Of a stretch of DNA of 64,000 nt, positions 50,373-60,389 are shown one piece after another. Positions within the stretch are counted from its first letter, which is position 1, and the number at the start of each line of letters is the position of its first letter. The stretch is from contig NZ_CABJDN010000003.1 in NCBI RefSeq assembly GCF_902364365.1, forward strand, positions 1 through 64,000, read 5' to 3'. This stretch comes from Bacteroides intestinalis (lineage in GTDB: Bacteria > Bacteroidota > Bacteroidia > Bacteroidales > Bacteroidaceae). Under the pieces are notes generated by a model that made no database searches, was not told the DNA's origin, and saw nothing but the letters and a program-made list of their open reading frames with translations. The position numbers and the translations under genes were made by a program.

Positions 50373-52232
50373 ATGAAGAAGACAAAAAAGTGGCCGTCCC
50401 TCATCATGGCGGCATTTACAGTCCTTTCATTCGGAGCCTGCGAAGACTGGGGGCAAATGGACCCTCCGGCGGGAAGTGACGTTTTCCCGAAGTTGGAACA
50501 GGTATCCAAAATCGATTTCGAACCGGCAAAAAAAGAAGATGAAAAAGGATTCGACCCCACAACCTTTAACTATTACGCCTATGACGGAGGCGAAGTGGCA
50601 GTTGTAGAATCCGACAATGACCACGGGCAAGTATTACATCTCCCCAACGGTTATGCTCGTACTTTCAATCCACTGAACAGTTACAAAGTACAAAACGGAG
50701 TTTCCATCACATTCTGGGTTAAACAAGCTCTCCTGACAGACCCGGAAACCGAAGAAACTTTGGACCCTGACCTGACAGGCGCACTTATCTCTTTCCAGAG
50801 TTCGGACGGTGCACAACGGATGTTCATTACCGCCAACGGATGGCTGAAATATGAAGCCGTAGACGGAGAGTACGAAGCGACTAATCCCGAATCGGTAAAA
50901 ACCGGTATGCTCAACCCGACAGATGAATGGCACTATGTAGCGATAAGTGTACGCAATGACGGTTACAGCATATTTGTGGACGGCAACCAACGCCTCAACG
51001 AGAAAGTACAACAATCTGATTTCGATTTCAGCAAGATCGTACAATTCATGGCAAGTGTACCTTATATATATATAGGATATGGTTCGGACACTGAAACCCA
51101 AGAAATGTGGATAGACGACATTACCATCTACCGTAACCAAATCACTGCAACACAACAAGCCATGCCTAGTTTGGGAGGCGAAGGAGCATTCGAATATCTT
51201 GTCGGAGATCCTATTATCACTGTAGGCGCAGAAGACAACTCTGCAGCTTGGTGGACAGCATTCTCCAACTATTTCAGGATGCCCGCCGACGGCAACATGA
51301 AGTTCAAATTCACCAACCACACCAGCGGCGCTAACAACTGGAACAACTGGTGTTTTTGCCTCTGCACCGATGCCGAACGGAATGGCAGTGACTATGCTGA
51401 ATACTTCGTTATCCGTTCCGACCTTTACGGATGGGGCGACAGCTATGGCTCAGGTACATGGACCAGCGAAGGCTACGGTGACTGGGACGCTTACCGTGCT
51501 GACATGAAAGGCGCAGAAGTGACTGTGACCGTCCAACGCAACGGAGCAACGGTGACTGTAGAGGCAGTGGCCAAAGGCATCAACGGCAACGTCTACAAAG
51601 AAGCTTTCACCACCACTTGCGGTGACGGCACACAAGTAGTCCGAGCCTTCTTTATAATGGATGGTTCACATATCGTATTCGACACCGAAGAAACCACAGC
51701 ATTGACCACAGTGCCACTGACAAAGACTACTATCGGTGCCGAAGACTGTTCGGCTGCCTGGTGGACGGAATTCTCAGACTATTTCCAGATCCCCGTTGGA
51801 CAGAATTTGCGTCTCGAATTCGAGAACCACACCAGTGGCGCTGGCAACTGGAATAACTGGAATATCTGCCTCTGCACCGATGCCGAACGGGGTGAAAGTG
51901 ACTATGCCGAATACTTCGTCCTCCGTTCTGACCTTTACGGATGGGGTGACAGTTATGCCTCGGGCACATTGACCAGCGAGGGCTACGGCGACTGGGATGT
52001 TTTCCGTACCGACATGGAAGGAGCCACAGTAGTCATTGACATCCAGCGTAACAGTGCTACGGTGACAACCACTGCAATAGCTACCGCCAAGAATGGCAAC
52101 GTGTATAAAGAAGCTTTTGTGACAGATTGCGGTGACGGAAGCCAGACAGTACGGGCATTCCTTATCGTAGATGGAGCTCATCTCAAGATGGATAAATCCA
52201 ACTGCTATCTGTACACTCCGTTATTCAAGTAA
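50373..52232 (+). CDS. LamG-like surface lipoprotein with a duplicated C-terminal module
   Basis: A 619-residue lipoprotein (lipobox SFGAC, Cys23). Residues about 50-270 look like a concanavalin/LamG jelly-roll (VSITFWVKQALL, WHYVAISVRNDGYSIFVDG, MWIDDITIYRN). Then come two homologous modules of about 165 residues (about 283-447 and 450-612), sharing GAEDxSAAWWTxFSxYF, NHTSGAxNWNNW, RSDLYGWGDSY and TSEGYGDWD. No catalytic motif is seen, and the aromatic-rich conserved blocks suggest glycan binding. It is the first gene of the sus operon, where B. thetaiotaomicron BT_0365 lies; the role is probably SusE/F-like surface capture. The binding assignment is inference. Confidence 0.75.
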   Translation: MKKTKKWPSLIMAAFTVLSFGACEDWGQMDPPAGSDVFPKLEQVSKIDFEPAKKEDEKGFDPTTFNYYAYDGGEVAVVESDNDHGQVLHLPNGYARTFNPLNSYKVQNGVSITFWVKQALLTDPETEETLDPDLTGALISFQSSDGAQRMFITANGWLKYEAVDGEYEATNPESVKTGMLNPTDEWHYVAISVRNDGYSIFVDGNQRLNEKVQQSDFDFSKIVQFMASVPYIYIGYGSDTETQEMWIDDITIYRNQITATQQAMPSLGGEGAFEYLVGDPIITVGAEDNSAAWWTAFSNYFRMPADGNMKFKFTNHTSGANNWNNWCFCLCTDAERNGSDYAEYFVIRSDLYGWGDSYGSGTWTSEGYGDWDAYRADMKGAEVTVTVQRNGATVTVEAVAKGINGNVYKEAFTTTCGDGTQVVRAFFIMDGSHIVFDTEETTALTTVPLTKTTIGAEDCSAAWWTEFSDYFQIPVGQNLRLEFENHTSGAGNWNNWNICLCTDAERGESDYAEYFVLRSDLYGWGDSYASGTLTSEGYGDWDVFRTDMEGATVVIDIQRNSATVTTTAIATAKNGNVYKEAFVTDCGDGSQTVRAFLIVDGAHLKMDKSNCYLYTPLFK

Positions 52233-52257
52233 TAACCTCTATAAACAAGAATATATT

Positions 52258-55200
52258 ATGGACAACAAAAAAATCACAATATCAGCAGCCCCGCGCTTGG
52301 CGGGTATGTTGCTGGCATTCGCCTTCCTGCTGACCGGACAAATGCTCTTTGCACAATCCAAGCAAGTGACAGGCGTAGTGAAAGATGCCACCGGAGAAAC
52401 TGTCATCGGTGCCAGTGTACTTGAAAAAGGTACTACCAATAATGGTACTATTACAGACTTTGACGGTAATTTCAAATTAACAGTCAGCAATCCTAATGCC
52501 ACGCTACTGATTTCGTTCGTTGGTTATCAGACACAAGAAATCAGCCTGAATGGGAAAAGCTCTATTGTAGTCACTTTGAAGGAAGACTCTGAGATGCTGG
52601 AAGAAGTAGTGGTAGTAGGTTATGGTGCACAGAAAAAGGAGAGCGTAGTGGGTGCCATCTCACAAGTATCTTCCAAAGAACTGCTCCAATCACCTGCCGC
52701 CAACGTATCCCAGGCCATAGCCGGTAAAATTTCAGGTGTTATTACCTCACAGACTTCCGGCGCTCCCGGTTCGGACGATACACAAATCTATATCCGTGGC
52801 CGCGCCACATTTGCCGGCGATGCGCAACCGCTTGTCCTGGTAGACGGTGTGGAGCGTGAATTCTCGCAGATTGCTCCGGATGACATTGAAACAATCTCTG
52901 TATTGAAAGATGCTTCGGCAACAGCCGTTTATGGTGTACGTGGTGCAAATGGTGTAATGTTGATTACCACCAAACGTGGTAGAGAGCAAAAGCCTGAAGT
53001 AAGTCTGACCGCCAACTGGCAGATTCAAAGTCCGACACGCACAGATACTTACCTGAACTCTTACCAGTCAGTGAGTTTGCTGGAAGAAGCCCTCGCTAAC
53101 GACGGCCTTCCTTCACAGTTCTCTGCCAGTGACCTGGAAATGTATCGCAAGTCATGCGCCGGTGAACTGAGCGGTTTGGATGCCATGCTCTACCCCAATG
53201 TGAACTGGTATGACGAAGTATTGAAAAGTTCTTCTCCGGCACAACGCTACAACGTTAGCGTGCGGGGTGGTACAAAACGTATGCGCTACTATGCTTCCGG
53301 TGAACTATACGACCAGAAAGGTCTGATTAAGAATCTGAGCAACGACAAGTATGGCAACTCTTCAAGTCCCAGCTTCCGTCGTTATGCATTCCGCGCCAAT
53401 ATGGACTTGTTCTTGACGAAAGACCTGACTTTCTCTGTCAACTTCGGTACCCGTTTCGAAGAGCGTAAAGGCTCCAATACTACCGAAAGTGCTAATTATA
53501 GCCAGATATTTTATGAAATGAATCATACTCCCGGATGGCTCTTCCCCGTATCTACAGTAGTACAAAACGGTGAAAAACAAGAAACAATCTATGGAGGTAG
53601 CTCACAGTATCAGAACAACATCGTAGCGTCTCTGACGAAAGGCGGTTATTACAAAGCCACCAATACCATCAACGAAACCAACTTCATCCTCGATTACAAG
53701 ATGGATTGGCTGACTGAAGGATTAAGCGTAAAGGGTATGGCCTCATTCGACTACGACTCTTACGACAAGACTCTATACGGAGCTAGTTTCGCTACTTATG
53801 AGCTGAACAACCGTGATGATTTCGGAAACATCGATGCTTACAACCGCTTCAATACTGATGGCGAAATGGCCGGCAGCAAAGACTCTTACACGATTTATAA
53901 GCTCTATATGGAAGCTCAAATCAACTATGCCCGTAAGTTCGGCAAACACGATGTGACAGCCATGATGCTCTACAACCAGAATGATTATCGCTACAGAGCC
54001 GATTTGGCTAAGCGCTACCAAGGTTTGGTAGGCCGTGCCACATACGGATATGACGATCGTTATCTGGCCGAGGTAAACTTTGGCTACAACGGTTCGGAGA
54101 ACTTTATGAAAGGTAAACGTTTCGGTTTCTTCCCCGCTTTCTCTTTAGGTTGGCGTATCAGCAATGAATCTTTTATGGAGAGTACTAAAGACTGGTTGAA
54201 CAACCTGAAACTTCGTGCCTCGTACGGTGAGGTTGGTAATGACGTATACACCGTAAATGGAGTGGCCCAACGCTTCCTCTATGAGGAAAAATGGAGCCAG
54301 ATCAGTAATGATTATATGTTCGGTACCAGCGGTCAGTCCGGCATCTACGAAACACAATATCCTAACTATGCCGTTACTTGGGAACGTGCCCATAAGTACA
54401 ATGTCGGTTTAGAATTCGGGTTATGGAACGGATTACTGAATGGTAACATCGACATTTTCTACGAAAGCCGTAACAATATCCTGACCAATTACCTGACACG
54501 TCCGGAATGGGTAGGTGTAACGATGGCAGCCGGTAATTTGGGTGAAACCGTCAATAGTGGTTTTGAAATTGAGTTGAAACATAACAACCGTATCGGCAAG
54601 GACTTTCAATACAATGTCGGCCTGACTTTCTCTCATGCAAAGAATGAAATTAAGAACATGGATGAACCGGCACTGAAAACAGATTATCGCAAACGCGAAG
54701 GTCATCCTATCGGTCAGTATTACGGATTGGTAAGTGACGGATTCGTGACTGCCGCTGATTTGGCAGATCCTAATTTCCCGACATCGACCTTTGGTAATGT
54801 ACAGGTAGGTGACTTGAAATACCGTGATATGAACAATGATGGTTTTATTGACGAACGAGACGAAACATTCATCGGTTATAGCGATGTGCCTGAAAACACC
54901 TATGCACTTACTTTAGGATGCAATTACAAGGGTATTGGTTTCAGTGTAATGTTCCAAGGCGTCGATCATGTAAGCCGCTATTACGATGCAGAAGCTATGT
55001 ATGCTTTCGTCAGTGGCGGTAAGGTGAAAGAACACCATCTGGACCGTTGGAATCCAGCTAAGTCGGAATCCGAGAACTTGGCAAGTGCCAAGTACCCATT
55101 GCTCCACTACGACAGTTACGGTGACCACAATCAGCGCCAGAACTCCTTCTTCCTGAAGAACGGTGCTTTCATACGTCTGAAGAACATCGAGTTGAGCTAT

Positions 55201-55377
55201 ACCTTACCTACCAAATGGGTGGAAAAAGTAGGTATGAGTGACTGCCGCCTCTATGTAAACGGCAACAACCTCATTACTTGGGATCATCTGGACGACCTCT
55301 GTGACCCGGAAAGCAACGGTTCCAACCGCTATCCAATTATGAAGACTGTGAACTTTGGTGTAAACATTAAATTCTGA
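52258..55377 (+). CDS. SusC-family TonB-dependent receptor (arabinan PUL, first pair)
   Basis: A 1039-residue outer-membrane importer. The frame opens at 52171 within the preceding gene, but the ATG at 52258 starts the signal sequence (ending LLTGQMLFAQ). Carboxypeptidase-D-like domain (VTGVVKDATGETVIGASVL, SFVGYQT), LEEVVVVGYGAQKK box, plug (ATAVYGVRGANGVMLITTKRG), barrel ending TVNFGVNIKF. Imports arabinan oligosaccharides with the SusD 6 bp downstream. Confidence 0.95.
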   Translation: MDNKKITISAAPRLAGMLLAFAFLLTGQMLFAQSKQVTGVVKDATGETVIGASVLEKGTTNNGTITDFDGNFKLTVSNPNATLLISFVGYQTQEISLNGKSSIVVTLKEDSEMLEEVVVVGYGAQKKESVVGAISQVSSKELLQSPAANVSQAIAGKISGVITSQTSGAPGSDDTQIYIRGRATFAGDAQPLVLVDGVEREFSQIAPDDIETISVLKDASATAVYGVRGANGVMLITTKRGREQKPEVSLTANWQIQSPTRTDTYLNSYQSVSLLEEALANDGLPSQFSASDLEMYRKSCAGELSGLDAMLYPNVNWYDEVLKSSSPAQRYNVSVRGGTKRMRYYASGELYDQKGLIKNLSNDKYGNSSSPSFRRYAFRANMDLFLTKDLTFSVNFGTRFEERKGSNTTESANYSQIFYEMNHTPGWLFPVSTVVQNGEKQETIYGGSSQYQNNIVASLTKGGYYKATNTINETNFILDYKMDWLTEGLSVKGMASFDYDSYDKTLYGASFATYELNNRDDFGNIDAYNRFNTDGEMAGSKDSYTIYKLYMEAQINYARKFGKHDVTAMMLYNQNDYRYRADLAKRYQGLVGRATYGYDDRYLAEVNFGYNGSENFMKGKRFGFFPAFSLGWRISNESFMESTKDWLNNLKLRASYGEVGNDVYTVNGVAQRFLYEEKWSQISNDYMFGTSGQSGIYETQYPNYAVTWERAHKYNVGLEFGLWNGLLNGNIDIFYESRNNILTNYLTRPEWVGVTMAAGNLGETVNSGFEIELKHNNRIGKDFQYNVGLTFSHAKNEIKNMDEPALKTDYRKREGHPIGQYYGLVSDGFVTAADLADPNFPTSTFGNVQVGDLKYRDMNNDGFIDERDETFIGYSDVPENTYALTLGCNYKGIGFSVMFQGVDHVSRYYDAEAMYAFVSGGKVKEHHLDRWNPAKSESENLASAKYPLLHYDSYGDHNQRQNSFFLKNGAFIRLKNIELSYTLPTKWVEKVGMSDCRLYVNGNNLITWDHLDDLCDPESNGSNRYPIMKTVNFGVNIKF

Positions 55378-55383
55378 TAGAAA

Positions 55384-57138
55384 ATGAAAAAGACATTATT
55401 ATATGGCATTTTTGCCCTGAGCATCGCTTCCGCCACACTAACTTCCTGCGAAGATATGTTTGGAGGCTTTCTCGACAAACAACCCAGTAATGAGTTGACG
55501 GGCGAAGAAGTGTTCAGCGACTGGAACCTGATGCTACAGTTCCATTACGACACTTACAACTTCCTGCGTCACGGCGCCTGCCGCATCAACAATTCTTGGT
55601 TGGATGCAGCTACCGACCTGGCCGAAACCAGTTACGCAACCGGTGGTGTACGCACTACATTCAATATAGGCAACTACTACGGTAGTGGCGGTTCAGCCGA
55701 ACTAAGTGGCACTTGGGAACACTACTATCGCGGTATCCGTAAATGCAACATGATACTTACGCGCATAGAAAGTGTACCAAAAAATCCGGACTTAACAGAA
55801 GCTACTTATCTTGAGCACAAGTCTTACGTCATCTCCGAAGCCCGTTTCTTACGTGCCTGGTTCTATTGGGAACTCTTCTTGCGCTACGGACCGATTCCCG
55901 TTGTAACGGAAGTTCTCGATCCTAACGGTGATTTACTGAGTAACTATACCACCCGCCCAAGCCTGAAGGAATACGTTGTAGACTTCGTTCTGAAAGAACT
56001 GAACGAATGCGAAAGCGGTCTGATGGTCTATTCCGAAGCATCCAAATCCACTTACGCCGGACGCATCGGTCAACCCATGGCACGTGCGCTATATAGCCGT
56101 ATCATGCTCTATATGGCAAGCCCACGCTACAGCAGCGAATCAGGTATCACCTGGCAACAGGCAGCCAATGCAGCAAAAGGTTTCATTGATACTTATGGCA
56201 GTGACTACTCACTGATGCAAGGTACGGATTCAAGAACCGCACTAACCAATGCCTGGTTACTGACCCCATATACAGAGTCCAACAAGGAAATGATCTTCTA
56301 TCGCAACGATGGAACTATTGCATGGGGCGGCATCTCGAATGATACTCCGGTAGGTGAAGGCGGTAACGGTGGTCTCTGCCCATCGCAGAATCTGGTGGAT
56401 ATGTATGACATGATTGACGGCAGTTCACCTTTCCAAGAGTACGACGAAACCGGAGCTCCGGTTTATAATGGTGTTAACCCAAGCATTAATTCGGCAAGCG
56501 GTTACAGCGATGCCAATATGTGGGCCAACCGTGACGGACGTTTGGCAGCATCCGTTCTTTACAATGGTGTATCTTGGGGAAGCGGTGTAATCAATGTAGT
56601 TAAAGGACAGCGCGATAATCCTGTAGGTAACGCCAATGCCACTCCAACCGGATATTATGTTCGCAAATATATTCCGGAAACCATATTGAGCGCAAACCAC
56701 AGTGGTAATTCGCGCCGCCTCTGGACCATCATTCGTTATGCGGAAATTCTGTTGAATTATGCCGAAGCGCTGAACGAAGTACAAGGTCCCTGCCAGGAAG
56801 TATATGATCAGCTCGACCTGATCCGCCATCGTGCAGGTATCACAGGAGATGTTGCTGATCGTACAGACTTGAACAGCAAAGAAAAGATGCGCAACTTCAT
56901 CCGCAAGGAACGTACTGTTGAATTGGCCTTCGAAGAGCATCGCGCTTGGGATGTACGCCGCTGGAATGTGGCTGAAGAAGCTTTGGGACGTGACATCATC
57001 GGCATCGATGTAGCCTCCAATGGAACCATCACGCGCAAAGTAGCTCAGAAACGCGTATTCCAAAAGAAGATGTACCTCTATCCTATTCCTGAAGGGGAAT
57101 ACTGGAAGACAGGAATTGAAAACAATCCAGAATGGTAA
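55384..57138 (+). CDS. SusD/RagB-family lipoprotein (arabinan PUL, first pair)
   Basis: A 584-residue surface lipoprotein (lipobox TLTSC, Cys22). Typical SusD blocks: SEARFLRAWFYWELFLRYGPIPVV, IIRYAEILLNYAEALNEV, RTVELAFEEHRAWDVRRWN, ending IENNPEW. It begins 6 bp after susC and is the lid of that transporter. Confidence 0.94.
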   Translation: MKKTLLYGIFALSIASATLTSCEDMFGGFLDKQPSNELTGEEVFSDWNLMLQFHYDTYNFLRHGACRINNSWLDAATDLAETSYATGGVRTTFNIGNYYGSGGSAELSGTWEHYYRGIRKCNMILTRIESVPKNPDLTEATYLEHKSYVISEARFLRAWFYWELFLRYGPIPVVTEVLDPNGDLLSNYTTRPSLKEYVVDFVLKELNECESGLMVYSEASKSTYAGRIGQPMARALYSRIMLYMASPRYSSESGITWQQAANAAKGFIDTYGSDYSLMQGTDSRTALTNAWLLTPYTESNKEMIFYRNDGTIAWGGISNDTPVGEGGNGGLCPSQNLVDMYDMIDGSSPFQEYDETGAPVYNGVNPSINSASGYSDANMWANRDGRLAASVLYNGVSWGSGVINVVKGQRDNPVGNANATPTGYYVRKYIPETILSANHSGNSRRLWTIIRYAEILLNYAEALNEVQGPCQEVYDQLDLIRHRAGITGDVADRTDLNSKEKMRNFIRKERTVELAFEEHRAWDVRRWNVAEEALGRDIIGIDVASNGTITRKVAQKRVFQKKMYLYPIPEGEYWKTGIENNPEW

Positions 57139-57160
57139 TCCTTAAATCAAATATAGAAGT

Positions 57161-60100
57161 ATGTATAATTTGAATCATATTATAAAGAAATTGACCGGAG
57201 CAGGCAAAGCCCTGCTACTGGGAACTTTACTCCTTGCTACAAGCACTGTCTGGGCACAAAATGCGCAGACACTGAAAGGACGCATTGTAGATGCTGAAGG
57301 TAATCCTATTGCCGGGGCTGTGGTAAACGTTGCCGAAGAAAGCCGTATTGTCCTCTCCGATGAGAACGGTTACTTCAGTTTGAAGAATGTAAAAGCATCC
57401 GATGAGATATGCATCAGCAGCGTAGGATTTAAAAGTGCACAAGTGCCGGCGGACTTCAATGAAGGCTTCAAAATAGAACTGGAATCAGATATTGATGAAT
57501 ACCTGCACACCACTCCTGTGGCATTCGGGCGCAAAGCTAAAAAACTCGTCACCGAATCAACCTCTGTGGTGACCGGTGAAGAATTGCAAAAACACCCTAT
57601 CACCGTACTACAGAATGCATTCACATCTACCGTTACCGGTATGGAAACCTACGAATGGTCCAGTGAACCGGGGTGGACGGAAACGGCCATGTACATCCGC
57701 GGTATTCGCACAATGAACAGCGGTGCCCGTGCTCCACTGGTTATTGTAGACAATATGGAACGTGACCTCTCTTTCCTCGATGCATTCCCTATCGAAAACA
57801 TCACGATTCTGAAAGACGCTGCCGCAACAGCCATCTATGGTATGCGCGGTGCAAACGGTGCAATCCTGGTAACTACCAAACGCGGTAGTGCAGGAAAGAC
57901 GAACATTGACTTCACTCAGGAAGTAGGTTTCCAAATGTTGAGCAACAAGATGGAAAATCAGAATTCTTACAACATGGCTCTGACACGTAACCGGGTGAAA
58001 TACCTGGATGGACAAGATCCTATGTACACTGATGAACAGATTGAAATGTACCGTCGTGTATCTAATGGAGAAACACTTGAAGGAATTGACCAGTATAGAT
58101 ACTTCAATACCAGCTGGGCCGATGAGCTCTATCGCGAAACGGCTCCCATGTACAAGACCAACCTGCAAATCAGCGGTGGCAATGAGCGTGCCCGCTATTA
58201 TGTATCATTCTCTTACCTCCGCCAGGAAGGTATGTGGAACGAGAAGTGGACTAACTATAACAAAAATTACAATACAGGTCATACGCTGAACCGTTGGAAC
58301 TTGCGCTCAAACATTGATATTGACGTAACCAAATACCTCAATGTATCTCTTGACCTGGGTGGTCGTATCGACAACATTACCCAACCTACGGAAAGTGTGT
58401 TCAATTTGGCTACATTCGGAGTTGTTGAAGCCAACCCTATGGAACCGGTATATACACCGAATGGACAGATTTACGCATCCAGTACCGCCAATAATGCCGG
58501 CCGTTACCTTGCCGCTTCCGGTCAGGAAAAGAATCGCCGTCGTAATCTATACTCTACGCTGAATGTCAACGGTGATTTAAGCTCTATACTGAAAGGTTTG
58601 AAAGTGAATGCAACAATCAGTTTCGACTCTTACGAAACCTTCGAATCCACTCAGAGGAATAGTGTCAACTCGTATAACTATGATTATATGAATATGGATG
58701 TAACTGACCCCTCACAGTTCAAATATACGCAGTACACCACCTATTCCGCATTGAGTGATCCGACCCCCAATCAACGTGAATTCTATTATAACCTGAATCT
58801 GATGGGAGGTTTAGGCTACAGCAACAAATTCGGTCAGCACACGGTTGAAGCCCGCGCTTTCGCACGTGCTTACCGTAACCAACCAAACGGATATGTATCT
58901 TCCAACCGTTATCTTTCATACAACGGACAAGTGACTTATGATTATGCCAACCGTTATATCTTCTCCGGGAACATATCACGTATGGCTTGCGATAACTTCA
59001 GAGAAGACGAGCGTTGGGGTACCTTCTACGGCGCATCCGCCGGTTGGGTAGCTTCCGAAGAGCCTTGGTTGAAAAATAAGAATATCAGCCTCTTGAAACT
59101 TCGCGCTTCTTATGGTCGTGCCGGACAATCTACCACTGGTGGGGGACGTTATGCTTATCAAAACACGTATGGTTCCGCCACCGGTTACGGTTTCGGTTAT
59201 TCAGGCTCTTACGTCAATGGATTTGCGGAAACCATGGCCGGTAATGCCAATAACAAATGGGAAATTTCGGACATGCTGAATATTGGATTGGATTTCGATT
59301 TCTGGAATAAGAAGCTCTATGGTTCAGTAGATGCTTTCAAAGAATGGCGCTCTAACATTCTGGTTACTCGTACCAGTGTACCTTCTCTTTTGGGAATCTC
59401 TGTAGCACAAGACTCCTATGGAAAAGCAGAAACTAAAGGTTTTGAAGTAACACTCGGTCATCGTCACCATATCGGCGACTTCAATTACTACATTGAAGGT
59501 ATGCTGACCTATAATACCAATAAAATCACCGAAATGGACGAAACAGAGCCCAATGTGGAGTGGCAACGCAAAACAGGTAATCGTATCTACGACTACACCT
59601 CTGTTGCCGGTTTATATGAAAGTTCATTCAACAATGGTGTCGGCGGCTGGAACCGCTACAAGTTCACTCAATGGGCCAGCGACGCCAACCTGATTGCAAC
59701 CAGCCAGCAAGATGCTATCGACCATCCGGAGAAATATCCGTATAACGCAGCTTCCAATGGTGCGCAGAAACTGGGTACAGCCGTATTCAAGGACTTAAAT
59801 GGCGACCGTCAGATCGACTCTAACGATATGATACCGGATACTTATACCATTATCCCCGAATTGATTCCTACTCTTAACTTCGGCTTCGAGTGGAAAGGTT
59901 TCGATGCACGCGCCGTATTCACCGCCTATCTGAACCGTGACGTATTCCTTTCTCCAGCTGTCGCATGGTCCGGATGGGGTAATCAAGGTACTCACGAAGT
60001 TGTAAAAACTTGGGGTTACTATACAGATGATCCGCTTGATTCTCGCAACGTACATGCAACCTATCCGCGTCCTACTTACGGTAGTTACAACGCCATTGAC

Positions 60101-60370
60101 AGTGACCGAGATACGGGAACTTACCAAAACGACATTTGGATTGTAAACGGAAACTTCCTGTCACTGCGCAACGTTGAAGTAGGTTATTCGCTCCCCAAAC
60201 GATTGATCGCAAAGGCCAATCTGACCAAATGCCGTCTCTACTTCAGCGGATACAACCTCTGCACATGGAGCAGCGTACCCGATGGTTGTGACCCGGAAAA
60301 GCCGATGAGCTACGTATGGTGGTATCCGAAAACCCGTACATTTACATTCGGCATAAACATTGGTTTCTAA
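57161..60370 (+). CDS. SusC-family TonB-dependent receptor (arabinan PUL, second pair)
   Basis: A 1069-residue outer-membrane importer. Signal sequence ends STVWAQ; carboxypeptidase-D-like domain (LKGRIVDAEGNPIAGAVV, SSVGFKS); plug with ATAIYGMRGANGAILVTTKRG; barrel ending TFTFGINIGF. It lacks the usual EEVVVVGYG box, having a divergent TTPVAFGRKAKKL segment there. A second pair may handle a different chain length or branching. Confidence 0.94.
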   Translation: MYNLNHIIKKLTGAGKALLLGTLLLATSTVWAQNAQTLKGRIVDAEGNPIAGAVVNVAEESRIVLSDENGYFSLKNVKASDEICISSVGFKSAQVPADFNEGFKIELESDIDEYLHTTPVAFGRKAKKLVTESTSVVTGEELQKHPITVLQNAFTSTVTGMETYEWSSEPGWTETAMYIRGIRTMNSGARAPLVIVDNMERDLSFLDAFPIENITILKDAAATAIYGMRGANGAILVTTKRGSAGKTNIDFTQEVGFQMLSNKMENQNSYNMALTRNRVKYLDGQDPMYTDEQIEMYRRVSNGETLEGIDQYRYFNTSWADELYRETAPMYKTNLQISGGNERARYYVSFSYLRQEGMWNEKWTNYNKNYNTGHTLNRWNLRSNIDIDVTKYLNVSLDLGGRIDNITQPTESVFNLATFGVVEANPMEPVYTPNGQIYASSTANNAGRYLAASGQEKNRRRNLYSTLNVNGDLSSILKGLKVNATISFDSYETFESTQRNSVNSYNYDYMNMDVTDPSQFKYTQYTTYSALSDPTPNQREFYYNLNLMGGLGYSNKFGQHTVEARAFARAYRNQPNGYVSSNRYLSYNGQVTYDYANRYIFSGNISRMACDNFREDERWGTFYGASAGWVASEEPWLKNKNISLLKLRASYGRAGQSTTGGGRYAYQNTYGSATGYGFGYSGSYVNGFAETMAGNANNKWEISDMLNIGLDFDFWNKKLYGSVDAFKEWRSNILVTRTSVPSLLGISVAQDSYGKAETKGFEVTLGHRHHIGDFNYYIEGMLTYNTNKITEMDETEPNVEWQRKTGNRIYDYTSVAGLYESSFNNGVGGWNRYKFTQWASDANLIATSQQDAIDHPEKYPYNAASNGAQKLGTAVFKDLNGDRQIDSNDMIPDTYTIIPELIPTLNFGFEWKGFDARAVFTAYLNRDVFLSPAVAWSGWGNQGTHEVVKTWGYYTDDPLDSRNVHATYPRPTYGSYNAIDSDRDTGTYQNDIWIVNGNFLSLRNVEVGYSLPKRLIAKANLTKCRLYFSGYNLCTWSSVPDGCDPEKPMSYVWWYPKTRTFTFGINIGF

Positions 60371-60389
60371 TCAGAAAAACAGAAAAGAT

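Noticed and set aside
50634..51320. Long minus-strand ORF of 228 codons
   Set aside because: It is antisense to the LamG-like lipoprotein gene, has no ribosome-binding site or recognisable domain, and follows from codon bias of the real gene.
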